A stretch of DNA of 64,000 bases from Mesorhabditis belari (Eukaryota > Nematoda > Chromadorea > Rhabditida > Rhabditidae). This document shows positions 33,440 through 43,676 of the stretch, in pieces (position 1 is the stretch's first letter; each line of letters opens with the position of its first letter). The notes under the pieces are model-generated. The model searched no databases and had not been told where the DNA came from. It was given only the letters and a program-made list of their open reading frames with translations. The translations under genes were made by a program, and so were the position numbers. The stretch lies in the NCBI GenBank assembly GCA_958450365.1, contig CAUEEP010000898.1, positions 764,001 to 828,000 on the forward strand, in the 5' to 3' direction.

Positions 33440-33669
33440 TACCGTATTTTTCCAAAAAGTAATAGCCCAAAAAGTAATAGCCCAGTAATAGCGTAGTTGT
33501 TGTTTTTCTCGCGAATCTGTGAATCGCGAATCAGATTTTTTTCCAAAAAATAGAGAAATGAGACACCATTTTTTGAAAAAACTCGAACAAAATCGGTCCA
33601 GAGGTTCGCGAGAAAAACAGCGACTAGACGACGCTTTTCTGGGCTATTACTATTAAGAAAAATACGGTA
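33440..33669. mobile_element. MITE with TACCGTATTTTTCC termini
   Basis: The left arm TACCGTATTTTTCCAAAAAG then TAATAGCCCA is mirrored on the right by TGGGCTATTACTATTAAGAA then AAATACGGTA. An inner pair, TTTTTCTCGCGAA and TTCGCGAGAAAAA, extends the foldback. The size is about 230 bases. The last 20 bases of the window look like the end of another copy. Confidence 0.78.
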
Positions 33670-33692
33670 CTTACAATCAGAGTGACATATTC

Positions 33693-35280
33693 TCAATTAA
33701 ATTTCAAACAAATGATCAGATGTCCATATTCGTCATCGATATAGTAGTAGTCAGTATTGTTCACCATTCCCGAATTTCCAAATCCGACGACGGAAAACCA
33801 AACCTGAGCACGCGTTTTAACAATCTTTGGTTTGCATTCATTACAGTTGCATTTGTGTTGTTTGGTCCCGTGCAACAATAAGCAGCTACTTGACATTTTG
33901 CTTCATTCACTCTAAATTTCAGCTAAATAGTTCCTTTTAGAATTTTTTTGTTACGAATAGGTAAGATGGAAAATGCCATTGTCGTCATAAAATAGACGAT
34001 CATGAAGATTTTCTGGGCAACCATTGATTCAAGCTAGAATAAAAAGATATTGCTCTGAAAAAGCAAATTGATCAGTTGTAATGGTTGTCGTTGTTGTGGT
34101 CGTCTGAAAGCTTTAGTTAGCAACCAAAAATTAGACTAGCATCATTCTAACCAATTAACCCACCGATAGACAAACTGGAATGGTGTTATTGGATCGTTTG
34201 GGAGATCAAGACCACATTGCATTTGCTTTGTCTTCAAATTTTTAACCTAAGCAAAGCGTTCTTAATTTATTTACTCAAGTTCACCACGGGTGCACTTGCA
34301 TTACAGCATTTTTGAGCTCCAGAGGAAGCAGTCGTTGCACAGGTGACGAAACGTGATTGCAAAACAACGCTGAATGTCTTAGATTACTTTTTTTTCAACC
34401 TAATTTACTATGAAGTACCCATTTGAGCAAGGACAGCCAAAGGCTTGTGATAGGCAATTCCTCATTTGCTTTACTTGAGCACATCCACCACAAGTTGCAT
34501 TGCAAATTCCATAAATATTATCATCGTTTGTCCAGGCTGACCAAAGAGCTTGAAACAAAGTTGAAAATTAGTAATTGGAATGTAGTTTATTAAAGAGTAA
34601 TTGAAAAGAAAAATTGAACGCACAGCAACCTCCGTGAAGGATGCAGCTTTGCTAAAACTAGTATTTCTTTTCAATTTCGAAAAAAACAAACTGATTAAAC
34701 GACATTTGAGAGCTACATAATTATCGGCTCTTTTCGAATCACGGCAGCAATATTTCTTGGCAACTGGTTGAAACAACTGAAACAACTAATGCAAAAGTTA
34801 GAACCAATTCAACCGTTTGCATGTCCAGCAATACACTGAACAATTCGTGAATAAGCTCCTCTAAAAAATTCAAAGAATTTGATAAGAATGGCCAATACAG
34901 AAAATTCTGATTATACAGTTCAGCAATTGTTTTAAGTTTTATGCCTCTTTTTGTTTCTTTTCATCTATCCAATCAGTAACTCCCTTACACACATCCTTTC
35001 ACTCAAGAAAGGCATGTTCTTTTTTGAATCTTTTGCCCGAAAAAGCCATAACTTTTGGGAAATGATGTATAGTCCGTCCATGCTGACCATTCACTTAAAG
35101 TGAACCTTAAGCTTCGTGGTTTTATTCGTCAAATCCATAGCTGGGCATGTTGCACAAACAGGGAGCGTTGCTTCGGTACATGAAAACACTAAAATGTCAA
35201 GGACTCGCAGAGAATCTAAGCGGTAAAATCTGTAGCGACTCACCCAAAGCTAGAAGGTAGAATGAAAACTTTGCCAACAT
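33693..35280 (-). CDS. Cysteine-rich secreted protein with repeated modules
   Basis: A signal peptide (MLAKFSFYLLALVFSCTEA) begins the gene. Exons then read LPVCATCPAMDLTNKTTKLK, FTNCSVYCWTCKR, KKYCCRDSKRADNYVALKC, LWSAWTNDDNIYGICNATCG, CLSQAFGCPCSNGYF, FVTCATTASSGAQKCCNAS and a Thr-rich linker (TTTTTTITTDQF). Two later pieces look like repeats of one module: LFYDDNGIFHLT and YYYIDDEYGHLI, next to Cys pairs (CQVAAYCCTGPNN). A second WSAW block is also readable in the large intron at about 35060-35090. The pattern recalls nematode C6-type cysteine modules with possible thrombospondin-like WSxW, but neither is certain. Some exon joins do not resolve in one frame by eye, so boundaries between 33693 and 34870 are approximate. 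Confidence 0.5.
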
Positions 35281-36389
35281 CCTTCTAATTCATTTTATTT
35301 TTCTATCTTTTAGGCATTTGGCTGATTAAGTTCTTCAAATTTCAATTCTAGTTCTTTAAAATTGAAAGCTTCGCTTGTATTTTCTAATTGTGATTGGTGG
35401 CTTTTGGCGGCGAACACAACTTTCAGCTGGTTTTTCAATACTAACCAAAAATCAGGATTTTTGCAAATAGGCTATTGAAAGGATCGCTTTCCCCTACACA
35501 TATCGGTCTTTTAAACGATGAAGTATATGGATTGTTTCAAAAATGGGATCAAAGTTTATAGAGGGACATGTAAAAGCAGAATTGTTTGATTTCAAAATAA
35601 AAAGTGACTTCTTTTTCGTACAAATTAGTTTGTAAACAACGCAAAAGAAGCTCCTCTTTACAATGCAATTATTGCATTTCTTCTTCTTAGGGTGTTCGTG
35701 AAATCTTGTAAGATACACAATTTGCAGGATTCTTATTTTTGGTCAGTAATGTGCAAAACAGCTGTTGAGTGGACCCATCTCTACTCCATTTTCTCTTTCG
35801 TGCGTCACAAATCGATCAGCAAAGGAAAGGCTTTCGAGTGAACGATAGGGAATGGGGATAGAGAGATTGGAAAGAGAAATAGAAGGCTGTTCACATGATT
35901 TGCACGAACAATCAAGATGGTGAGAGACAAAAAGACCGCAAAAGAAAAAGCAATCCATTTTTAGCTAACAAATGATCCCCTGATTTCTTGGCTCATATGA
36001 TTCAACTTGGTTTTAACAATTCACTTAGTCCTTTCATATATTAGAGTGGTTGTTATAAACCAGAAACGCTGTTGATCTAGAAATTTGTTTTTCAGTTTTC
36101 AAAACTTTAAGCCAAATTATTATAGCACATCTATTCTGACCTACTGTTTTAAGAGATATAAATCTCTCAGACAAATTTGCGTGTTCACTTTCATGGTGAA
36201 AATTTCAGCGAAATGAAATCGCGCCATGTGAGCTCTCTTTGCACATTCTCTCTCTAGATTGCTCTTTTTTAGAAAAACCCACATAAGATTGAAACTTGTC
36301 GATTCTAAAAGATTTTCGTTCGCATTTTGATTCGAAAATATTGATTATTTATTTTTTTACAGGGTAAAAACGGGACATCAAACGGCAAA
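35281..36389. other. Divergent intergenic region, no gene seen
   Basis: This lies between the starts of a minus-strand and a plus-strand gene, so it should hold both promoters. Frames at 35494-35958 on the minus strand lack motifs or splice support. Confidence 0.45.
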
Positions 36390-37707
36390 ATGTCTTCAGG
36401 TAAATGGGATTAATAACCATCAAATAATTTCTTTTCAGAGGCTGGTCCTTCACACGAAGACACATTGAATTTGTACAAGAAAATGCTCTTGGGAGGATCA
36501 GCTGCAATCATTTCGAAGACAACAACTGCACCCATTGATCGAGTTAAACTCATTTTACAGGTAATTTCCAGTAATTGGTTTTTAATAGTGATTCTAAAGA
36601 ATGCTTTGTTTATATTAGCATTAACGATAAGCTTTAGGTTCAACCGACAAGCACCGTTTCGTTAGCTCAATATGAGGGAATGCGGGATTGTTTCAGAAAA
36701 CTATTTAGAGAACAGGCGAGTTTAAAAAATTGCAAACACAAACAAGGATCTAATTTGAACCGAAATTTTAGGGTATTCTATCATTATGGAGAGGTAATTC
36801 AGCAGGAGTGGCTCGATGTTTTCCCAACCATGCTTTGAATTTTGCATTTCGAGATGTATATCGTACAATTTTTTTGAAAAATGTCGATCGAAATCAAAAT
36901 TTTGGACGCTTCTTCTTTGGTTTGTGAAAGATTAAGAATTAAAAAAGAAGTATCTTTGTAGGCACTGTAGCTGCAGGTGGAGCTGGAGGAGCAACAACTT
37001 TGATCATCCTCTATCCAATGGATTTTGCCCGAACAAGGATGGCTGTGGATTGTAAACGGTAAGCAGGATCATAAATAAATCTAATATTAATCATTTTGCT
37101 TTAGTGATGGTTCTAAAAGATACAAAAGTATGACAGAATGTCTCTTCAGAATACAGGAAATCGACGGATATTTGAGGTTTGTTTAGCAGATCTTCTACTG
37201 TAGGTTGCAAATTTTCAGCTGGTATCGTGGATTTTGTGCATCACTTTATTTCGTTGTTGCTTCAAGGGCTGTTTTCTTTGGCCTTTTCGATACAATTCGA
37301 ACTCATTTCACTCATCGAGGCGAACAACTAAATTTTGTGTTTACGTGGATGATAGCGCAGGTTTGTGAAGGAAAAGAAACAAAACAGACAAAGCTTTTAG
37401 AGCTGTTTAATGGTTTCTGGACTTTCTTGCTATCCATTGGATTCGGTGAGAAGAAGATTAATGGTTCAAGCTGGAAAAAAACGTAAACATTACCGGGGAA
37501 CTATGGATTGTTGTCGAAAAGTCTACAGGTAAGTCAAAAAGGTTACTTTTGAAATCCCACCTAATTACTAAAACTTTTTAATGGATATTGTATTCCAGAT
37601 CTGAAGGCTTGTACGGTTTCTACAAAGGAGCTCTCACAAATTCGCTAAGATCAACAGGCGGAGCTCTGATCATCACACTTTATTATGAAATGATCAAATA
37701 TCTATAA
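36390..37707 (+). CDS. Divergent ADP/ATP carrier, mitochondrial carrier family
   Basis: About nine exons encode a protein near 300 residues with three carrier repeats. Repeat 1 has [13 protein letters not shown], then [20 protein letters not shown]. Repeat 2 has [18 protein letters not shown] and [17 protein letters not shown]. Repeat 3 has [19 protein letters not shown] and [20 protein letters not shown]. Architecture and [12 protein letters not shown] are those of ADP/ATP translocases of the inner mitochondrial membrane, which swap matrix ATP for ADP. The diagnostic RRRMMM is replaced by RRRLMV, so substrate preference could differ. The intron after FREQ starts with GC, not GT (36716), a rare but accepted donor. 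The small gene at 37849 follows 140 bases later on the same strand, close enough for a worm operon. Confidence 0.9.
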
Positions 37708-37848
37708 TGATATTGGCAATAAAGCTTTTATAGCCTAGATTTGCTTTCATTTTCTTTGAAACCCCAATTTTATGGCATTGCAGCTACAATCTGAAAAAGA
37801 AAAAAGAAAAAAGTTAGATACAATCTAGAAATTAGAGCTTTGATATAG

Positions 37849-38372
37849 ATGAATTTTACTCTTTTAATGATAGATCTCAGTAGTATTCGATCAAATAACC
37901 CTTCATCAGAAGAAATTCTTTGGATTGATTGTATAACTCGATCACCAACTCAATCGGTAAACATCTATACGCCACTTTTTGATCCCAAATTTAGCCTCTA
38001 TGGCGTTTCCCATACAAAATTTCTTCAAAAACAACAAACGAAGATGTTGTTTTAGCTTTTGCTGTAAGTTTTATTAGTTCAAAGTTCTCAAAATAACAAT
38101 TTTATAGTTGGGTCTTTTGTTGATTGCTCTCTTTGTTGCCACAGGTACCTTATGTGTATTCGCATGGTACACCTGCAAAAGAAAGTTTTCGTCTGACTCA
38201 AAGATGGAGGTTGTTTTTAGCGGTTTTTAATGCGATAGTTGAGAAATATAATATATCATCAATTTAGATAGCGATCCCGGCGCAAACCCGAAGCAATCTC
38301 GTATTCGCGAAAAAGCTTCTCGATACAATTCCCGAAGTCGATAGCAAAGACAGCAATTTATCTCATGTTTAA
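37849..38372 (+). CDS. Small single-pass membrane protein, unknown
   Basis: Four exons join in phase to about 120 residues. MNFTLLMIDLSSIRSN and ILWIDCITRSPTQS precede KTTNEDVVLAFA. LGLLLIALFVATGTLCVFAW is then a strong membrane helix, followed by YTCKRKFSSDSKME and a polar tail ending DSKDSNLSHV. There is no convincing cleavable signal, so it may be a type III or tail-proximal anchor. It sits 140 bases downstream of the ADP/ATP carrier on the same strand. The convergent nucleotidase copy 1 ends 26 bases past its stop. No family recognised. Confidence 0.6.
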
Positions 38373-38398
38373 CTTTTTACAATAAAGTTTTTCCCTTT

Positions 38399-39662
38399 TA
38401 TTTCTCAACCAAAAACTTTGTTAACAAAGTGGGAATTTCCATTGTTTCATCTTCAATCAAAACAATATCAAATCCTTCAAGATATCGCTCAAGTACCGTT
38501 CCGAACTGAAATCTTCACAATCTTGTTTTCTAGGATGCCAAAACTTACATCATTGTTGAAAAATCCGATTTTCAGCGTGGCTCCTTGAGAATTCTCTTGT
38601 TTTCCCATATAGAGATCAGCAAGATTATCGCCCATCAACAGAACATTTTTGTGATTAAGAAAACTTTTTATCAATGGCGATTCTTCCTAAAAGTTTAAAG
38701 AATAAAGTTATTTAAAAATTGTTACTTGTTCAATTGTTGAAACATTTTTGTTGAAAATATGAATGAGCGGTGGTTTAAATGCAGACGACTTTCCAAGATC
38801 ATCATAAACCAAAGCATTTGAGATCACTCGAAGATTTTTGGGAATCTGAAATGGGTGATGAAGTGTTGTAGGCAGGACAAACCTTTGAGAGCTCTTTCTG
38901 CACAATAACCTCAATAATATCTGTGACACCTGCAGAGAAAATGAGCATTGGAATATCTTTTTCTTCGAGATATTCACTCCATGATTTTGTTCCATCTCTA
39001 AAATGATGACAAATCCATTTGAGCAAAAAGTAAAGAACCTGAGTTGAATTTTGGCCATCAATGACCATTGTCTAATCAAATTTCTTGTGATTCCAGTCGA
39101 AAAATAGATTTTATGGGCTTCAAGAGCACTAGAAGTATTTACTTATGCAACTTTATAAGACAGAACTTTATAAGAAAACAAACCATTGTCTCATGAAAGG
39201 TAGTTTATCATCATAACTCATATTTGAATCATTTTCAATTAAAATACATCTATTATATAAAGCGATTAACTGAAAAATTTCCTGCTTTGATTTAAATGAA
39301 ATTTCCTACTTTGAATCTTGGCTCTTCCGGGAAAAAATTGCGAAAAACACCAAGAGTTGACCATAAATATTCCCCATTTGAAGCATATGCTTTTGATAAA
39401 GTGTAATCAAAATCAGAAAGAACCTGAATAAAGAAATTACACGAACAACTTTTAGTTATCAACCGCCAAATTATTATGACCATCATTCTTGATTATTTGT
39501 AATCTTTGAGTCAAGGAAACCGGGTCACTGAAATTGATTTGTTTGAAAAAAGTCCCCAAACGCTTACCGACATCTCACTTGTGGTAAAGATAATAAATCA
39601 GAAACGAAACGTTCCGTGCTAAGCGATGTCAAAATAGAAGCCAACTTCAACCAAGGTGCCAT
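38399..39662 (-). CDS. Cytosolic 5'-nucleotidase III (UMPH-1 type), copy 1
   Basis: About seven exons encode a HAD-fold nucleotidase near 290 residues. MAPWLKLASILTSLSTERF starts the protein. SDFDYTLSKAYASNGEYLW carries the DxDxT nucleophile motif. DIPMLIFSAGVTDIIEVIV is the region that positions the second HAD motif. PPLIHIFNKNVSTIEQ matches the LIHVFNKH region of human NT5C3. LLMGDNLADLYMG carries the last HAD acidic pair, and FDIVLIEDETMEIP is the family C-terminus. Members remove phosphate from pyrimidine nucleoside monophosphates such as UMP and CMP, using magnesium. This is the last of four same-strand copies; copy 2 lies 554 bases upstream. The GDN in place of GDS is a mild variation. 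Confidence 0.88.
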
Positions 39663-40215
39663 TTTTACAGTGAGTGTAGCAAGTATTTGTTCAGTTCAGG
39701 AATTATTTGCAATTTGCGAGGCTTGCAAAACCGAACGTCAAAGTTGGACTGACAAAATGAAATTTTCTTCCAGAGAAACTTCCCGGTTCATTTCATGGAC
39801 TTTCTCGAAAGCTCTTTCTCCTTTTTTTGATATCCTACCCCGATTTTTCTTTTGATCTGATAATAAAGCATTTTCGATATCACAGTACGGAAAAAAACCC
39901 ATTTTTGGGAGATCTAAAATCTCATAAAGAACACGGTACCGCGTTTTTTTATACTTTGACCATCCGAAAAACCTGCCTAACGGCGCCTAATTCTTTCTGC
40001 TTTTGATTTTAACTTAATTTTTCTATTTTAAATAACACAACTATATGATATTTTAAGACTTTCTAGAAATTTCAGTTTTTTGATCCAAAGGCCGCTGAGA
40101 AAAAAGCTCGTACAGACAGACGGACAATGCTCTTTTACATATAGTAGATAGGAGTGTTCAGAAATGTTCTGTTATGATTTTAATAATTTGGTCTTTTACG
40201 AAAAAAGCATTTTAT

Positions 40216-41532
40216 TCATTGCAATGAGAGAAATTCGAGTATCAAACCAGGTACTTGCATTGTTTGATCATCAATCAAGACAATATCATACCCATTCAGA
40301 TATTCGATCAATGTATCGTTGTTCTAAATTTACTCTTATTTTACGTACACGGACGGAAAAACAAGTTAAAAGACTGTTAGTAATTGAGAATCATTTTTTT
40401 AAACACTTACATGTGAGTTGAGGAATCCGATTTTCAGTGTGACTCCTTGTGATTTCTCTCTTTCTTTTCCCATGTACAAATCACCCAGACTATCTCCCAT
40501 CAAAAGAACATTTTTTCGAGAAAGAATAGTTTTTGTCCGTGAAAACGTCTCCTGAAATAGTTTTGTTCAAAATATTGCAATCATTTTTACTTGTTCAATT
40601 GTTGATACATTTTTGTTAAAACAATGTATCAATGGTTCTGCAAAGCCAATTGCCCTTTCTGTTTTGTCGTACTTCAGCGCATTTGAAATCACTTGAATGT
40701 GGTTTGTCGACTAAACTTAAAGAGTTGAATATTGCGAAAAACAAAACCTGTCCCAATTCTCGGCCTAAAATAATTTCTACTATATCCGTAACTCCGGCAG
40801 AAAATAAAATGAGTGGAATCTCTTCTTTTAGCAAATGATTAGCTATTTCATTGACGCCATCTCTGGAATTGATTCATTGATTCATTCATCGAATTCGATC
40901 AGCCAAAACCTCAGTTCAATTTTGGACATCAATGACCATTCCTTGATTTGACTTTTTGTGATTCCTGCAGATAGTATGATTCTATGAGCGTCGGTCCAGC
41001 TGTAATTAGCATATAATATCATCAACCATCCTCAAACCGACCATTTTTCCATGAAAGAAGCTTTCTCTTCATAGCTCATACTAGGATTTGTTTCAATGAT
41101 CAAACAATTTGCCCAAAGATTTGACAGCTAAAATGGTCTGAATAGGCCAAGCTTCTTGTAAAATCACCTCAGTACTGAGATCTTTGGGTAAGAAATTGTC
41201 AATAACACCGATAGTTGATAATAAGGGATTTCCATGTAAATCATAAGCTTTAGAAAATGTGTAATCAAAATCCGATAAGATCTAAAAATAAAAGATTTTA
41301 AATAAAGTTATAAACAACAAACCAGTAACTCTGTTTGTTCATCTTGTCTTATCGTGTCAAGTTTCGATGAGAGCAAGCTTGTATCTCTGAAATTTTCAAT
41401 TTCTCTACTGCATGATGCTTTCAAAGTCAAAAGCAACCTGCATTTGACTTGTGGAAGTGATAAGAGCTTATTCACAAAGATATCTGTATTTAATAAAGGT
41501 AGTAAAGTAGTAAAAGAATTCAACCAAAACAT
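40216..41532 (-). CDS. Cytosolic 5'-nucleotidase III, copy 2
   Basis: The exon plan is as in copy 1. The start MFWLNSFTTLLPLLNTDIFV leads into KLLSLPQVKC, matching DLLSLPQVRC of copy 1. SDFDYTFSKAYDLHGN holds the catalytic Asp pair. IPLILFSAGVTDIVEIILGR and EPLIHCFNKNVSTIEQ follow, then LLMGDSLGDLYMGKERE with the acidic motif. The end YDIVLIDDQTMQVPGL matches its sisters. All expected HAD residues are present, so it should be active on pyrimidine monophosphates. The first exon is more hydrophobic than in the other copies. The gap to copy 3 upstream is only about 180 bases, consistent with an operon or recent tandem duplication. Confidence 0.88.
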
Positions 41533-41711
41533 TGTGGAATAAAGATGATGAATTTTCTTTTTCTTTTTGATTTGCTTCTATACGATCCAAAGATAAAATC
41601 TAGCGAATTTTTCATCAAGTTGCAGATATGGAAAAGGAAAATGTGTGTTTTGGATGTCTTGTGCTTTGAGAAATTTATTAAAACAAGAGTCTTGTTATGA
41701 GATTTGGTATA

Positions 41712-43363
41712 TTAAACGTTGGAATCTTCAACCAAAACAAGATCAAAATTATTCAAAAATGTTCTTGCGGAGACTTCATCCTAGAAGCTTTTGCACATTA
41801 AAGAAATTAAGCTAACAACTCACCGAAGTATTCAGAAATCCAATTTTGAGAGTGATTCCAGAATGTTCTTGTCCTTGTTCAATGTTTAAATCACCCAAAT
41901 TATCACCCAACAGCATAATATTCTTTCTTTCGGAGTGTGCAGTCCAAAAAGGTGAACCCTGAATAGCTTTTAAAGCCAAAGTCAAGTCATAGAAGATACT
42001 TTTTGAATGACAGTTGTGTTTTTGTTGAATACATGAATGATGGGTTCTCTGAAATGCGAAACTTTTCTCATTTGATCAAATTCCAGATAATTAGCAATAA
42101 TCGATATATTTTGAGGAATCTAAACAAATTATTGAAGAGACTTTGATTCTTGTTACTTCTCCGAGTTCATTCACAAGTACAACCTCGATAACATTTCCAC
42201 AGTTTGTCGAAAAAAGGCAGATTGGAATGTTTTGATTTGACAAGAATCGAACCCATTCCTTGAATCCATCTCTATATTAGGTATTTATTGTTTTACAACT
42301 ATCTACATTTCCAAACCTCAATTCGATCAAAGCCTCGTTAGTGGCTTCTTTGAGAAAGTTCATTTGTAATACCAGATGATAGAATAATGTTGTGCAGTTG
42401 AGTCCAGCTAAAACTTGAATTTGTTTGCTCTTTTACTTGGTTTGAATTGATATGCATATTATTGCAGTTACTACAACTGTTACTAATATGATTAACTTCA
42501 ATCGTATCATTCTTTTCACCAACCATTCAATCATATGCGGAGTCTTCTCTTCATCACACAAATTTGGATCCAATTCAATTGGAGTGTAGCGAGTGAAAAC
42601 GTTTTTCAGCTGAATGCATGAAAATATCTGCCTTAGCCGATTTGCGATTTCAGCCAATTTGCTATGAAAGCATATCGACTAGCCAATTTGCCAATTAGAT
42701 TTTCTCGGAGTTTATTTTAATTTTTAGAATCTACTTCCAGCTTCTTTTTTTTGTTAAACTGTGCTCGGAGTGCGAGTTGAAGAAGGGGGCCTCAAAGAAG
42801 GGAATTGTCATCAAGCCAATTGTCACACAGGAGCAGAACACGCGATGCCTAGTCGATCTCATTGATCTATAATCCGTTCCCAATGGTGATGACGAGTTTC
42901 TTATGCTATCAGGATCACTTAACCAAGTTCATCATTCTGAAACCACTCAAATCTAATCCACAAATCGGCTAGCGAAAATTGTTCAAAGCAAATCGGCAAA
43001 TTGAAAATGAAATAATCAACATGAAATAATCCTAACTGACCTCTTCACTTAAACCACCTTCCATCTGATTAAGCAATATTTCAAAAACTCCTAAAGTTGG
43101 CCAACATCTCCGGCCATTCTCATCGAAAGCCTTTGTTGCCGTGTAATCAAAATCAGAAAGAATCTATAAAAAGATGGTAAACATTGTCGTTCAAGAAACA
43201 ACCAATAATTCGTTTGGTCCATCGTTTTGTATTTTTGCCAGCTTCTCTTGCACTGAGGTCAAATCGCTATAAATACATTAAAACCCTTTGAAATTTATCA
43301 AACTAACCTGCATTTCACCCTCGAATTCGATAGCAATTTATATAAAAGTTCAGTTGAGTCCAT
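41712..43363 (-). CDS. Cytosolic 5'-nucleotidase III, copy 3
   Basis: MDSTELLYKLLSNSRVKC starts the protein. SDFDYTATKAFDENGRR keeps the DxDYT motif, with Ala-Thr instead of Leu-Ser after it. FTRYTPIELDPNLCDEEKTP matches the IEVDPxLTxEEK helix that in human NT5C3 helps shape the substrate pocket. Later exons keep FSTNCGNVIEVVLV and LLGDNLGDLNIEQ. The tail is short, ending LNNFDLVLVEDSNV, and lacks the last helix of copies 1, 2 and 4. One intron is enlarged to about 380 bases (42640-43015) and contains imperfect inverted copies of CTAGCCRATTTG. Likely functional; the truncated tail is the main oddity. Confidence 0.85.
42640..43015. repeat. Imperfect inverted repeat filling an intron
   Basis: Left words GCCGATTTGCGATTTCAGCC and CTAGCCAATTTGCCAA face right words AAATCGGCTAGCG and AAATCGGCAAATTG. 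The stretch makes up nearly all of an unusually large intron in nucleotidase copy 3. An old inverted-repeat transposon is likely, but the arms are diverged. Confidence 0.4.
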
Positions 43364-43676
43364 TTTCAAAAGCTTTACTTGCTAGTAAGCAAATATGAAT
43401 TGAAAATTGAAAATAGCTGAGGCTTTGGTTGTTTGTGAGAGCCTTTCCGCCAAAAATGTTGCTCTTTTTCCCTTTTCTCTCTTTTCTTTTCTTTTGGGTA
43501 GTAAACAACTCCTAGCCAAGCTTTTTCCCATAAAGAAATCAGAGATCACATGAGCATTTCAAAATAACACAGAATCAAAACAATTTATTTTACTATAATA
43601 AGTTCAAATCAAGCTCTCTCAATCAATTCATAATCGATTTCTATAAATTATAATCATTCTTTCATTTCAAACAGCA

